Below, one piece after another: positions 26,753 through 35,845 of a DNA stretch of 64,000 nucleotides. A program made the translations under genes and the position numbers. The DNA comes from Crocinitomicaceae bacterium (GTDB taxonomy: Bacteria; Bacteroidota; Bacteroidia; Flavobacteriales_D; Crocinitomicaceae). The notes below the pieces were generated by a model. That model had not been told where the DNA came from, did no database searches, and saw nothing but the letters and a program-made list of their open reading frames with translations. The stretch spans positions 101,259 through 165,258 of the forward strand of contig JAQWYK010000047.1 in the NCBI GenBank assembly GCA_029254025.1, read 5' to 3'. Each line of letters opens with the position of its first letter. Position 1 is the first letter of the stretch.

Positions 26753-28285
26753 TTATTTCGCGTAGTTAACGGATCGTTTCTCGCGAATTAAGGTAACCTT
26801 AACTTGCCCTGGGTAGGTCATTTCTGTTTGAATTTTTTGCGAGATAGCAAAGGAAAGTTCATCTGCCTTTTGGTCAGAAACTTTTTCACTTTCTACTAAA
26901 ACCCTTAACTCTCTTCCGGCCTGTATCGCATATGCTTTACTCACTCCTTCATAACCAAGTGCCAAGTTTTCGAGATCTTTGATTCGTTTGATGTACGACT
27001 CCACAATTTCTCGTCGCGCTCCAGGTCGTGCTCCCGAAATAGCATCGGCAACTTGAACTAATGGAGAGATGAGGTTAGTCATTTCAATTTCGTCGTGGTG
27101 GGCACCAATCGCGTTACAAACATCTGGTTTCTCACCATGTTTCTCGGCGATTTTCATTCCCAAGATAGCATGCGGCAATTCTGGTTCTTCATCGGGCACT
27201 TTACCAATATCATGCAGTAAACCAGCACGTTTTGCTAACTTTACATTTAATCCAAGTTCAGCCGCCATAATTGCACAAATATTGGCTACCTCTCTACTGT
27301 GTTGTAATAAGTTTTGTCCGTACGAAGAGCGGTATTTCATTCTCCCTACCATACGCATTAATTCTGGGCTTAAACCATGGATACCTAGGTCAATACATGT
27401 CCTACGTCCTGTTTCTGCGATTTCATCATCCAACGACTTTTTCGTTTTTGCAACGACTTCTTCAATACGAGCTGGATGGATACGTCCATCGGAAACTAAT
27501 TGATGCATCGCTAGACGGGCAATTTCACGACGAATAGGATCGAAACAAGAGAGTAAAATCGCCTCTGGAGTATCGTCTACAACAATTTCAACTCCAGTTG
27601 CTGCTTCTAAAGCACGGATGTTACGTCCTTCACGTCCAATGATTCTACCTTTTACCTCGTCAGAATCAATGTTGAAAACAGAAACAGAATTCTCAATCGA
27701 TTGCTCGTGAGCTACACGTTGAATCGTTTGAATAACAATTTTTTTAGCCTCACGGTTGGCGTTTAACTTCGCCTCCTCTACGATGTCTTTAATGTGCGCC
27801 ATTGCATCTGTTCGAGCTTCGTCTTTCAACGCCTCCATCAATTGCTTTTTTGCATCCTCCGGGTCCATTCCGGAAATTTTGGATAATTCTGCAACGCGCT
27901 TGCTTTGCATTTTTTCCAACTCCTGTGCCTTTAAATCAGAAATTTGTATTTTTTCTTTTAACTCTTTTTGTTGGTTCTCTAATGCTTTTTCTTTACGCGT
28001 AACTTCTTCCATTTTTTGGGAAAGCGACTTCTCTTTGCTTCGAGCGCGGTCTTCGGCCGACTGCATTTTTCTCTCACGATCTTTCATCGTGTCTTCATGA
28101 CTTTCTTTTAGCTGCAAGAACTTCTCTTTGGCTTGAAGAATTTTATCTTTCTTGATGGTTTCTCCTTCGTTCTCAGCGTCCTTTAAAAGTTGGTCTCTTC
28201 TGCTTTTCAGAAGTGCGTTTTGAATAATTATTGCAACAACGATTCCGCCTGCTAAACCTATTCCAATTCCTATTATTAAGTCCAT
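26753..28285 (-). CDS. rny: Ribonuclease Y
   Basis: Membrane-anchored endoribonuclease that initiates mRNA decay. 510 aa, close to the usual 520. N-terminal membrane helix (1-25), long charged coiled coil (about 25-190), KH domain with [16 protein letters not shown] at about 216-231, and HD domain with [18 protein letters not shown] and [11 protein letters not shown]. In Bacteroidota rny commonly follows zapA, as here (90 bp apart with a terminator hairpin between). Gene order and all domains support the call. Confidence 0.96.
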   Translation of the reverse strand: MDLIIGIGIGLAGGIVVAIIIQNALLKSRRDQLLKDAENEGETIKKDKILQAKEKFLQLKESHEDTMKDRERKMQSAEDRARSKEKSLSQKMEEVTRKEKALENQQKELKEKIQISDLKAQELEKMQSKRVAELSKISGMDPEDAKKQLMEALKDEARTDAMAHIKDIVEEAKLNANREAKKIVIQTIQRVAHEQSIENSVSVFNIDSDEVKGRIIGREGRNIRALEAATGVEIVVDDTPEAILLSCFDPIRREIARLAMHQLVSDGRIHPARIEEVVAKTKKSLDDEIAETGRRTCIDLGIHGLSPELMRMVGRMKYRSSYGQNLLQHSREVANICAIMAAELGLNVKLAKRAGLLHDIGKVPDEEPELPHAILGMKIAEKHGEKPDVCNAIGAHHDEIEMTNLISPLVQVADAISGARPGARREIVESYIKRIKDLENLALGYEGVSKAYAIQAGRELRVLVESEKVSDQKADELSFAISQKIQTEMTYPGQVKVTLIREKRSVNYAK

Positions 28286-28293
28286 TTTTGTTT

Positions 28294-28344
28294 AAATAAA
28301 AATCCCACTTGTTCAACTTACGTTAATAACGTTAAACGAGTGGG
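28294..28344 (-). terminator. Hairpin between zapA and rny
   Basis: CCCACTTGTT (28304-28313) pairs with AACGAGTGGG (28335-28344) with one mismatched pair, and an inner ACGTT/AACGT pairing extends the stem. Minus-strand read-out gives the stem then ATTTTTATTT. It would attenuate or end zapA transcription before rny. Confidence 0.7.
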
Positions 28345-28374
28345 AAATTGTTATTATTCTATGTATAAAATTAA

Positions 28375-28665
28375 CTATTCAGCGCTAACCAACGTCAAAA
28401 GCTGTTGGAGTTCTTCCTCTACTTCTTTGTAACTTGGCTTCGCTGCTTCAGTTTTTTGAAGAGGAGCTCCTTCTTTTGTCGCCAATTGAAGAGCTGTCAT
28501 AGCTAATAAGTCTTGCATATCCTTTACTGCATAATTGTCTTGAAGCATTTGAATATTGCGGTTGATTGATTCCACGGCTGTGCGCACTTTTTCCTCTTCT
28601 CCCTCATTGATGGTGAGTGGATAGGTTCGGCCTGCGAGTACAACTTTAATGGATAATTTACCCAT
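28375..28665 (-). CDS. zapA: Cell division protein ZapA
   Basis: 96 aa, within the ZapA size range. Starts KLSIKVVLAGRTYPLTINEGEEEKV, with the N-terminal beta-strand dimer domain and the ER.vr.a...iN pattern (VESINRNIQML). A helical region LLAMTALQLATKEG follows. ZapA cross-links FtsZ filaments at the Z-ring. It starts 6 bp after the stop of the 97-aa coiled-coil gene, and the two likely share the promoter upstream of 28965. A terminator-like hairpin follows. Confidence 0.88.
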   Translation of the reverse strand: MGKLSIKVVLAGRTYPLTINEGEEEKVRTAVESINRNIQMLQDNYAVKDMQDLLAMTALQLATKEGAPLQKTEAAKPSYKEVEEELQQLLTLVSAE

Positions 28666-28671
28666 GATTTC

Positions 28672-28965
28672 TTATTGCTTTAAACGACTTATACAGTCAT
28701 CAATTTCCCTTACAAGAGCATCAATCATTTCATTTTGATCGGTTGAATCCGATACTAACGGAGTTCGTTGCTCTATAGATTGTAGTTTTTGCTCAAAGTC
28801 TTTCAACTCCTCTTCGCGTTGATTCAGTTTAAAAATCAATGCGTTGATTTGGTCTTGGAGGCGTTCATTTTCCAATTGTTTTGAACTAAGTTGTGTTTTC
28901 AAAGACACCACTCGGGACTCAATTTCGGATATTAAACGCTTTACTTCTTGCATGACTAAATTCAA
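28672..28965 (-). CDS. Small coiled-coil protein upstream of zapA
   Basis: 97 aa, almost entirely predicted coiled coil: long heptad-like run IESRVVSLKTQLSSKQLENE and NQREEELKDFEQKLQ. No domain recognised. Same-strand, 6-bp spacing to zapA and a strong TANNTTTG promoter directly upstream mean the two are made together. By analogy with the small coiled-coil Z-ring protein ZapB, which works with ZapA in gamma-proteobacteria, it could be a division accessory factor. That is inference from size, coiled coil and position only. Confidence 0.75.
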   Translation of the reverse strand: MNLVMQEVKRLISEIESRVVSLKTQLSSKQLENERLQDQINALIFKLNQREEELKDFEQKLQSIEQRTPLVSDSTDQNEMIDALVREIDDCISRLKQ

Positions 28966-28971
28966 TCTTTA

Positions 28972-29002
28972 CAAAAATAGCATTCGGTTTGAAATAATCC
29001 AA
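28972..29002 (-). promoter_or_regulatory. Promoter of the coiled-coil/zapA operon
   Basis: On the minus strand, TATTTTTG (forward 28972-28979) matches TANNTTTG exactly. TTG (forward 29000-29002) lies 20 bp upstream, as expected for the -33 element. The ATG follows 6 bp after the -7 box, so the leader is very short. Confidence 0.7.
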
Positions 29003-29062
29003 TATTTTTGGATTTTTAAATTCTGTCTGATTTAAATGTTATATTTAGTGCAATTACTTATT

Positions 29063-29070
29063 TATTTTTG
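29063..29070 (+). promoter_or_regulatory. -7 box of the antiporter gene
   Basis: TATTTTTG matches TANNTTTG and lies 38 bp upstream of the ATG at 29109. A -33 TTTG at the right distance is not exact (TTTAG nearby). Confidence 0.45.
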
Positions 29071-29108
29071 GGCGGGATAGCTCTATATACACGTGGATTA
29101 CAAATTTT

Positions 29109-30311
29109 ATGACAGTTGCTTTTATTCTTACTTTGTGCAGCCTTTTACTTTTGGCATATGCTTTCGAACTTACTGCTTCCAAGACGAAGATACCGTCAGT
29201 TATTCTTCTATTAGCATTGGGGTGGGGAGTGAAGCAACTCACTGACGTTGTTCACATTGAAATTCCCGATCTTTCTCCGTTATTACCTATTTTAGGAACC
29301 ATTGGGTTGATTGTAATTGTGTTAGAAGGTTCACTCGATTTAGAGTTGAATAGGAAGAAGTTTTCCTTAGTTCGTAAATCCATTATTGTTGCCGTGGTAC
29401 CAATGCTTTTATTGGGTTTTGGTTTAGCGTTTGCCTTTAACTATTTTGGAGGATTTGATTTTAAAGATAGTTTGACCAGCGCCATTCCATTGTGCGTGAT
29501 TAGCAGTGCAATAGCTATACCCAGTGTTAAATACCTCTCTAAAAAGAACAAAGAATTTGTGATCTATGAAAGCAGTATTTCCGATATTTTAGGTGTCCTC
29601 TTTTTTAATTTTGTGGCCCTTAATGTGACAATCGACTTTTCTTCTTTTTATACGTTTATTTTTGATTTAATTATTATTGCTATTATTTCATTTGTGGCAA
29701 CTATCGGATTAGCTTTTTTATTGAGTAGGATAGATCATCACATCAAATTTGCTCCGATTATTATCCTCGTAATCCTCATCTACACGATCTCTAAAGTATA
29801 TCATTTACCCGCATTGATTTTCATCCTTTTGTTTGGGCTGTTCATTGGAAACTTAGACGAATTTAAGCATATCCGGTTTATTGAGCGCTTGAGACCGGAG
29901 CATTTGTATCGAGAGGTACGCAAGTTTAAAGAAATTTTGATTGAAGCAACATTCTTGATTCGAGCGCTATTTTTCTTATTGTTTGGTTTCTTAATAGACA
30001 CTGCAGAATTATTGGACAAAGAAACCTTCATTTGGGCAGGAGGGATTACCGTGGCAATTTTCTTTTTCCGATTTATTCAGTTGAAACTAGCCCGTTTACC
30101 GGCGAGACCGCTTTTATTTATTGCTCCTAGAGGCTTGATTACTATCCTACTTTTCTTAGCAATTGAAGTCGAAGACCGCATTTCAATTGTTACCAAACCT
30201 TTGATTATCCAAGTGATTTTATTGACAGCGGTAGTTCTTATGTTTGGCTTAATGTTTCACAAGAAAAAAGCTACGGAAACTGAAGACGCAGTGCAAGGAA
30301 AGGCTCAATAA
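29109..30311 (+). CDS. Cation:proton antiporter (CPA family)
   Basis: 400 aa, about 12 membrane helices, sodium/hydrogen exchanger fold. Visible family features: ELTASKTKIPSVILLLALGW (helix 2 start), LGTIGLIVIVLEGSLDLEL, SAIPLCVISSAIAIPSV and ESSISDILGVLFFNF with an acidic residue in the helix expected to hold the ion site. Later, RPLLFIAPRGLITILLF gives the conserved RGL near the end. It likely exchanges Na+ or K+ for H+. A single-gene unit with its own promoter and a strong bidirectional terminator after it. Ion specificity unknown. Confidence 0.88.
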   Translation: MTVAFILTLCSLLLLAYAFELTASKTKIPSVILLLALGWGVKQLTDVVHIEIPDLSPLLPILGTIGLIVIVLEGSLDLELNRKKFSLVRKSIIVAVVPMLLLGFGLAFAFNYFGGFDFKDSLTSAIPLCVISSAIAIPSVKYLSKKNKEFVIYESSISDILGVLFFNFVALNVTIDFSSFYTFIFDLIIIAIISFVATIGLAFLLSRIDHHIKFAPIIILVILIYTISKVYHLPALIFILLFGLFIGNLDEFKHIRFIERLRPEHLYREVRKFKEILIEATFLIRALFFLLFGFLIDTAELLDKETFIWAGGITVAIFFFRFIQLKLARLPARPLLFIAPRGLITILLFLAIEVEDRISIVTKPLIIQVILLTAVVLMFGLMFHKKKATETEDAVQGKAQ

Positions 30312-30333
30312 ATAATGAGAAAAAAATAAACCG

Positions 30334-30363
30334 AAAAGAGGCGTCAAATGGAGCGCCTCTTTT
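30334..30363. terminator. Bidirectional terminator between antiporter and accD
   Basis: AAAAGAGGCG (30334-30343) and CGCCTCTTTT (30354-30363) form a 10-bp perfect stem with a 10-nt loop and T-runs on both strands. It serves the two convergent genes. Confidence 0.88.
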
Positions 30364-30380
30364 TGATTTACCGTACATAT

Positions 30381-31226
30381 TTAATTCATGAAGAGTTTAA
30401 TCGACTTTGATAGCTCTTCTTTTAGTTTTGATCTTTCTACGATATAATCTAAGAAACCATGCTCCAATACAAATTCAGATTTTTGGAATCCGTCTGGAAG
30501 GTCTCTACCGATTGTTTCTTTCACAACGCGTGGACCTGCAAAGGCAATCAATGCTTCAGGTTCTGCAATGTTAATATCTCCTAGCATAGCGAAAGAAGCA
30601 GTAACTCCTCCTGTTGTTGGGTCAGTTAGAAAAGAAATGTAAGGTAGCTGTGCTGCAGATAATTGATTCAATTTCGCACTTGTTTTCGCCATTTGCATTA
30701 GCGATAAACCTGCTTCCATCATACGTGCCCCGCCCGATTTTGAAATAATCATAAAGGGACATTTTAATTTAATTGCTTGATCAATAGCACGAGCTATTTT
30801 CTCTCCCATCACAGACCCTAAAGAACCTCCGATAAAAGCGAAATCCATAGCTGCAATTACTAAATCTTGACCATCAATTTTACCATGCGCGGTGCGTATT
30901 GCATCGACCAGTCCGGTTTGTGACTGCGTAGCTTTTACTCGGTCAACGTACTTTTTGGTATCTTCAAATTTTAAAGGGTCAGCAGAAGCAAGCTTTGCGT
31001 CAAACTCTTTATATTTCCCTTCATCAAAAATCATTTGAAAATATTCTTCTGATCCAATTCTTTCATGATAAGAACATCGTTCGCAAACATAACCATTCTT
31101 CTCATGATCTTCTGTTGTAACAACAGTTTTACATTTTGGACATTTGTACCAAAGTCCTTCAGGTGTTTCTTTTTTATCTTTTGTGGAAGTGGTAATCCCT
31201 TCCGTTTTTCTTTTAAACCATCCCAT
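30381..31226 (-). CDS. accD: Acetyl-CoA carboxylase carboxyltransferase subunit beta
   Basis: 281 aa. N-terminal zinc ribbon with C29, C32, C48 and C51 (YKCPKCK...YVCERCSYHERI). Crotonase-like carboxyltransferase core with SGGARMMEAGLSLMQM, TDPTTGGVTASFAMLGDINIAEP and FAGPRVVKETIGRDLPDGFQ. With AccA it transfers carboxyl from biotin to acetyl-CoA, the first step of fatty acid synthesis. It follows fbaA by 25 bp on the same strand, so glycolysis and fatty-acid entry genes are co-transcribed here. Confidence 0.96.
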   Translation of the reverse strand: MGWFKRKTEGITTSTKDKKETPEGLWYKCPKCKTVVTTEDHEKNGYVCERCSYHERIGSEEYFQMIFDEGKYKEFDAKLASADPLKFEDTKKYVDRVKATQSQTGLVDAIRTAHGKIDGQDLVIAAMDFAFIGGSLGSVMGEKIARAIDQAIKLKCPFMIISKSGGARMMEAGLSLMQMAKTSAKLNQLSAAQLPYISFLTDPTTGGVTASFAMLGDINIAEPEALIAFAGPRVVKETIGRDLPDGFQKSEFVLEHGFLDYIVERSKLKEELSKSIKLFMN

Positions 31227-31251
31227 AATTCATCGTATTAGTGGTATTACA

Positions 31252-32319
31252 CTAGAGTGTGTTTACATTGTTCAAATCTTCAAATGAACGTTTTAGTCTT
31301 GCAACAAATGTTTCCTCTCCTGCGCGCAAGAACTTCCGCGGGTCATAGTATTTTTTATTCGGTTCCTCAGGTCCGCTTGGATTTCCAATTTGAGTTCTTA
31401 AATAATCGACGTTTTGTAGAACATAATCTCTCACTCCTTCATTGAACGCAAATTGCAAATCAGTATCCAAATTCATTTTAATCACACCATATCCGATGGC
31501 TTCATGAATCTCTTCTACGGAAGAGCCTGATCCTCCATGGAAAACGAAATCAACCGGATTATGGCCGGTATTGAATTTATTCTGAATATAGTCTTGTGAA
31601 TTTTTTAGAATAATAGGTCTCAAAATGACATTTCCAGGCTTATAAACTCCGTGAACATTTCCGAAAGCAGCTGCAATGGTGAACTTATTCGAAACCTTCA
31701 TTAATTCTTCATAGGCGTAAGCTACCTCTTCTGGTTGAGTGTAAAGCTTTGAGCTATCGATATCACTGTTGTCAACACCATCTTCTTCACCACCGGTAAT
31801 ACCCAATTCGATTTCAAGTGTCATACCTATTTTGCTCATGCGTTCCAAATACCGCTTACAAATTTCAATATTTTCCTCCAAAGGTTCTTCTGAAAGATCA
31901 ATCATATGAGAACTGAATAACGGCTTCCCTGTACGGTTGAATTCATCTTCGCTTGCTAATAAAAGTCCGTCAATCCAAGGCAACAATTTCTTGGCACAAT
32001 GATCGGTGTGTAAAATAACTGTTGCACCGTATAGTTCCGCCATAAGCTGAACATGACGCGCCCCAGCAATAGATCCAGCTATTGCTGCCCGCTCATTTAA
32101 ATTGGAAAGAGATTTTCCAGCATTAAAAAGGCCTCCTCCGTTAGAATACTGTACAATTACAGGAGCATTCATCGCTGCTGCAGTTTCCATTACCGCATTC
32201 ACGGAATTCGAACCAACAACATTGACAGCAGGTAATGCGAAGCCTTTTTCCTTTGCTAATTTGAATATTTCCTGAACTTCATCCCCAGTTGCTACACCTG
32301 GTTTAATTGTATGTGTCAT
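31252..32319 (-). CDS. fbaA: Class II fructose-bisphosphate aldolase
   Basis: 355 aa, zinc-dependent FbaA-type aldolase cleaving fructose-1,6-bisphosphate. Motif VILHTDHCAKKLLPW with H104 zinc ligand and D106 catalytic position. ELGITGGEEDGVDN carries the zinc glutamates. NVHGVYKPGNV has the second His, and VFHGGSGSS the phosphate-binding loop. Length matches the class IIA enzymes. First gene of the fbaA-accD pair. Confidence 0.96.
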   Translation of the reverse strand: MTHTIKPGVATGDEVQEIFKLAKEKGFALPAVNVVGSNSVNAVMETAAAMNAPVIVQYSNGGGLFNAGKSLSNLNERAAIAGSIAGARHVQLMAELYGATVILHTDHCAKKLLPWIDGLLLASEDEFNRTGKPLFSSHMIDLSEEPLEENIEICKRYLERMSKIGMTLEIELGITGGEEDGVDNSDIDSSKLYTQPEEVAYAYEELMKVSNKFTIAAAFGNVHGVYKPGNVILRPIILKNSQDYIQNKFNTGHNPVDFVFHGGSGSSVEEIHEAIGYGVIKMNLDTDLQFAFNEGVRDYVLQNVDYLRTQIGNPSGPEEPNKKYYDPRKFLRAGEETFVARLKRSFEDLNNVNTL

Positions 32320-32342
32320 AATTCTACTCTTTTTGAAGAAGG

Positions 32343-32350
32343 CAAATTTA
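32343..32350 (-). promoter_or_regulatory. -7 box of fbaA
   Basis: Minus-strand TAAATTTG matches TANNTTTG, 23 bp before the fbaA ATG. The -33 element is not clear. Confidence 0.45.
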
Positions 32351-32444
32351 ATAATTATAACTTACCTAAATACTAAAGTAAGGTAGAAAGTCTAGAACAA
32401 TTCGGGTGAATTTGAAGTGATGCGAAAAGGTATTTCTCCAGTGC

Positions 32445-33128
32445 CTAACAACGCAGGCGGGAGAGACCTCCATCAATCCCAATGACTTGGCCTGTGATTC
32501 CCCGAGCTAGGTGACTGTGCAAGTATGCCGCCATTGCCGCTACTTCATGGGGCTCTAAAAATCGTTTTAAAGGATGTCGGTCGGCTGTATTTTCCCTTAT
32601 TTTTTCGTTGCGCAAAAGCCCTGCTGCAAGCGGGGTGTCCGTAATCGTAGGAGCTATACAGTTAACGCGTATATTCGGCGCGAATTCCGCTGCGAGTGAT
32701 CGAGTTAAGCCTTCTACTCCAGCTTTTGATGCCGCTACAGAAGCATGAAAAGGCATGCCTTGCCCAACCGCTACCGTACTGAATAAAACAATAGATCCGT
32801 CATTAGATTTTAGCTGACGGTGATACTTCTTAATCGCGCGCACAGCACCTAACACATTAACAGAAAAGTCAGAAAGAAAATCCTCTTCTTTAAGACTGCT
32901 AATCGGTTTTAAATTTATACTTCCTGGACAATATGTAATCGTTTTGAGCTGCTCTAAGTCGGGAAGTTCATCAGTAGTAACATCAAGGTGTATGTATTGT
33001 ACACCTTCGACTTGTTCGGTTTGAGAACGGCATATTACTATGCATTCTTCTCCATTTGCAACGAGAAGATTTACCAATCCCGCTCCAATACCTTTGCTTC
33101 CTCCAATAATTAAATGCTTCATAACCAT
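32445..33128 (-). CDS. Short-chain dehydrogenase/reductase-like protein lacking the catalytic tyrosine
   Basis: 227 aa classical-SDR fold. Nucleotide loop GGSKGIGAG at 9-17, and N91, S117 and K135 at the expected catalytic positions. The YxxxK motif reads VAASK (131-135): the codon at the tyrosine position is GTA, checked in the DNA. The NNAG motif is also changed to CPGS. The C-terminal GQVIGIDGGLSRLR is normal. It therefore probably binds NAD(P) but may use altered chemistry or none. The starts at 33128 and 33122 are both possible (MVMKHL). It lies downstream of an NAD-dependent epimerase-like gene (34-bp gap). Confidence 0.82.
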   Translation of the reverse strand: MVMKHLIIGGSKGIGAGLVNLLVANGEECIVICRSQTEQVEGVQYIHLDVTTDELPDLEQLKTITYCPGSINLKPISSLKEEDFLSDFSVNVLGAVRAIKKYHRQLKSNDGSIVLFSTVAVGQGMPFHASVAASKAGVEGLTRSLAAEFAPNIRVNCIAPTITDTPLAAGLLRNEKIRENTADRHPLKRFLEPHEVAAMAAYLHSHLARGITGQVIGIDGGLSRLRC

Positions 33129-33162
33129 CTTTTATGAAGAACATTTATTTGGGGAAAAAGTT

Positions 33163-34218
33163 TTATTGTTTTAAAAGACCATCTTTTTTCACTTGCTCTG
33201 TATGTGCTTGCAACGTATCTGGGAGCGGGCGGAACTCAACTCCAAGTTCTTTTCTAATTTTTGTATTGTTTCCGCGAACAGGTATGCCAAGGTTTTTCTT
33301 CAAATAATTCCAAGAAAATCCAGCAAGAAGAGGTGCGAATATGTATGCTAGCCAATTAGGAAGCTGTCTCGTCGGAATTTTATTTTTTCTGTCAGGAGAT
33401 TGAAGACGAAGTTCTTGCGCAATTTCCAAAATACTTTTAGTCTCGTTACAACATACATATCTTCCAGACGAATTTTCAGCCTCCAATGCAGCGACATGAG
33501 CAGCAGCGACATCCCGAACATCAACAACTGCAAAATATAAATTGGGTACCCCCGTTTTAAATTTTCCATTCAGCATATCCACCATAAACTTTATGCTTGT
33601 AGAGTCTGAACGTTTCGTTAACGAGGGACCGAGAATAAAGCCTGGATTGATTGTGATTAATTTCCAAGGTTTATTCGTGTTTATTGACCAGGCGGCTCTT
33701 TCGGCACTTACTTTAGAAAAAGAGTAGGGTTGATGTTTGATACTTGAGGATGTATTCCAGTGGGTTTCGTTAAATGTTTCTTCATCGTGAAGTTCTATAT
33801 CAATAGCATCTCCATATAAGGATGCCATACTCGAGGTCAGCACGACTTTCTCAATACTACCATTTTTGTCGACACTGTTTAATACATTCTCTGTACCATT
33901 CACAGCAGGATTGATTAATTCTTTTTTTGCGTCTTTTATCCCCTCTATCTTGAAAGGGCTAGCAGCATGGATAACTCCTTTTGCTCCGATCATCGCCTCG
34001 TCGAAACTTCCTTTTTCCTCCAAGTCAGCAGTGAAGAAAGATAATTTGTCGCTGTATTTTAATATTAACTCTTTTATCCATTCTTCGTTTTTCGTTTTTC
34101 CCGGGTTACGAGAAGTTAATCTCACTTCGTAACCTTTGTTTAAAAGCTGGTTCAAGATATGAGCACCTAAATAGCCTGTACCTCCAGTTAAGACTACTGG
34201 TGATTTCATTTTATGCAT
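33163..34218 (-). CDS. NAD(P)-dependent epimerase/dihydroflavonol-reductase-like extended SDR
   Basis: 351 aa. N-terminal GGTGYLGAH (12-20), active site Y165-SFS-K169 with Ser at about 129-130, and the extended C-terminal substrate domain (VPNLYFAVVDVRDVAAAHVAALE, PDRKNKIPTRQLPNWLAY). Resembles the dihydroflavonol-4-reductase/aldehyde-reductase branch rather than sugar epimerases. Substrate unknown. No promoter match recognised. Together with the SDR downstream it forms a two-gene minus-strand unit of oxidoreductases. Confidence 0.85.
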   Translation of the reverse strand: MHKMKSPVVLTGGTGYLGAHILNQLLNKGYEVRLTSRNPGKTKNEEWIKELILKYSDKLSFFTADLEEKGSFDEAMIGAKGVIHAASPFKIEGIKDAKKELINPAVNGTENVLNSVDKNGSIEKVVLTSSMASLYGDAIDIELHDEETFNETHWNTSSSIKHQPYSFSKVSAERAAWSINTNKPWKLITINPGFILGPSLTKRSDSTSIKFMVDMLNGKFKTGVPNLYFAVVDVRDVAAAHVAALEAENSSGRYVCCNETKSILEIAQELRLQSPDRKNKIPTRQLPNWLAYIFAPLLAGFSWNYLKKNLGIPVRGNNTKIRKELGVEFRPLPDTLQAHTEQVKKDGLLKQ

Positions 34219-34282
34219 TTATATTCGAGTTTGTTTCTGTTCAATTATTTGCAGGAGCTTCAGAGTTTGAATTGCAATAAAA

Positions 34283-34302
34283 GCCTTCTGAACTTAAAAG
34301 GC
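34283..34302 (-). terminator. Weak terminator after ribBA
   Basis: A 5-bp stem, GCCTT (34283-34287) with AAGGC (34298-34302), is followed on the minus strand by TTTTATTG. It lies 6 bp past the ribBA stop. Short stem, so low confidence. Confidence 0.4.
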
Positions 34303-34307
34303 CGAAC

Positions 34308-35522
34308 CTATTTTTCCACCTTTATCGAGTGTCCCATTTTATCCCTTTTCGTTTCAAGATAAAATTTGTTATGTTTGTTACTTTGAATTTCCAATTCTAC
34401 GTTTTCAACAATTTCCAGCCCGTATCCGATAAGTCCTGTTCTTTTTTTAGGGTTATTCGACATTAACCTCATTTTTCGAACCCCCAAATCGCGCAAAATT
34501 TGCGCCCCGATGCCATAGTCACGTTGGTCTTCTTTAAAACCAAGTTTGATGTTGGCTTCTACTGTATCATATCCGTCCTCTTGAAGTTTGTATGCTTTCA
34601 GTTTATTCATCATTCCGATTCCACGTCCTTCTTGATTCATATATACTAAAACACCTTTTCCTTCTTTTTCAATTTTTTCCATGGCCGCATGCAATTGAGG
34701 TCCACAGTCGCAACGGCAAGATCCAAAAATATCTCCTGTTATGCAAGAGCTATGCACTCGAACTAAAACCGGTTCCTCTTTTTTCCAACTACCTTTAGTT
34801 AGGGCTAGGTGTTCTTCTCCACTATTTTTGTCTGTGTAGGCGATCATATCAAAGTCTCCAAATTCAGTTGGTAGTTTAATACTTACTTCTTTTTCGACGA
34901 GCGTTTCCTTTTCTAAACGATACTTTATGAGGTCTTCAATGGATACAATCTTCAAATCAAATTGCTTTGCAATCTTGATTAATTGAGGAAGTCTCGCCAT
35001 GGTACCATCTTCGTTAAGAATTTCAACGATTACACCTGCAGGTTCGAATCCTGCCAATCGAGATAAATCAATTGCTGCTTCTGTATGCCCAGCGCGTCGT
35101 AAGACACCTCCTTTTTTCGCACGCAGGGGGAAAATATGTCCGGGTTTTCCTAATTCTTCAGGTCGAATTGAAGGATCAATAAGTGCTTTAATTGTTTTTG
35201 AGCGGTCACTTGCCGAAATTCCTGTCGTACAACCATGACCAATTAAGTCAATAGAAACAGTAAATGGAGTTTCATACGCCGCGGAATTGGATTTCACCAT
35301 AAGCTCTAAGCCGAGTTCGTCACATCTGTCTTCTACCAACGGAGCGCAAATTAATCCGCGTCCGTGAGTTGCCATGAAATTGATTATCTCTGGTGTTACA
35401 TTTCTGGCAGCAGTTAAGAAATCTCCTTCATTCTCCCGATCTTCATCGTCTACTACAATAATGACTTTTCCTGCTTTGATTTCTTCCAAAGCCTCTTCAA
35501 TTGAATTCAATGTGTATTCCAT
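34308..35522 (-). CDS. ribBA: Bifunctional 3,4-dihydroxy-2-butanone-4-phosphate synthase / GTP cyclohydrolase II
   Basis: 404 aa enzyme feeding both branches of riboflavin synthesis. The RibB half (1-200) has [10 protein letters not shown] at 25-34 and GHTEAA at 145-150. The RibA half (about 205-404) has zinc ligands C260, C271 and C273 ([10 protein letters not shown]...RCDCG) and the GRGIG and [13 protein letters not shown] segments. Both active sites look intact. No FMN riboswitch fits the short leader. Confidence 0.96.
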   Translation of the reverse strand: MEYTLNSIEEALEEIKAGKVIIVVDDEDRENEGDFLTAARNVTPEIINFMATHGRGLICAPLVEDRCDELGLELMVKSNSAAYETPFTVSIDLIGHGCTTGISASDRSKTIKALIDPSIRPEELGKPGHIFPLRAKKGGVLRRAGHTEAAIDLSRLAGFEPAGVIVEILNEDGTMARLPQLIKIAKQFDLKIVSIEDLIKYRLEKETLVEKEVSIKLPTEFGDFDMIAYTDKNSGEEHLALTKGSWKKEEPVLVRVHSSCITGDIFGSCRCDCGPQLHAAMEKIEKEGKGVLVYMNQEGRGIGMMNKLKAYKLQEDGYDTVEANIKLGFKEDQRDYGIGAQILRDLGVRKMRLMSNNPKKRTGLIGYGLEIVENVELEIQSNKHNKFYLETKRDKMGHSIKVEK

Positions 35523-35845
35523 ATTACTTTAAATGCGGTGCAAAGGTACGACTATAATCCTTTTTATCCTTGCAAACTCTTTACTAATATATGGTAGCAA
35601 TGATTCTATATTGTTTCTTCACAAAGACCTTCGACCAACAATAATCGGGGTTATTTGTTCTTTAAATTTCTGTATTTTTGTCATATTATTCGAGTACATG
35701 AAGATAAATATTTCCATCTGTTTAGTACGCTCATCCGATTTACATACTAGCGCTAAGCCTTGTTTCTATTCGGTTAACAGGGTTGGATTTAAGGAAGGAT
35801 TGATGGATGAAGTGCATCACCTCAAAATGCCAAATACGCTTTGAT
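35523..35845. other. 323-bp region between divergent ribBA and the deacetylase-like gene
   Basis: Contains the ribBA -7 box and, on the plus strand, a TATTTTTG at 35673-35680 with a TTTG at 35654-35657 (spacing 15, shorter than usual). A plus-strand frame (35533-35844, or from the ATG at 35698) is open but has no recognisable family and ends 1 bp before the next start. I treat it as leader sequence, not a gene. Confidence 0.45.
35541..35548 (-). promoter_or_regulatory. -7 box of ribBA
   Basis: Minus-strand TACCTTTG matches TANNTTTG, 18 bp before the ribBA ATG. A TTTG lies 24 bp further upstream (forward 35573-35576), slightly long for a -33 spacing. Confidence 0.55.

Noticed and set aside
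27069..27503. 144-codon plus-strand frame opposite rny
   Set aside because: Lies wholly antisense to the strongly supported KH/HD coding region. Its composition follows the complement of rny codons, and it has no domain signature or promoter box.
35533..35844. Plus-strand 103-codon frame between ribBA and the deacetylase-like gene
   Set aside because: No family resemblance. It spans the divergent promoter region, including a TATTTTTG at 35673, and ends 1 bp before the next start. A shorter version from the ATG at 35698 could be a leader peptide but lacks support.
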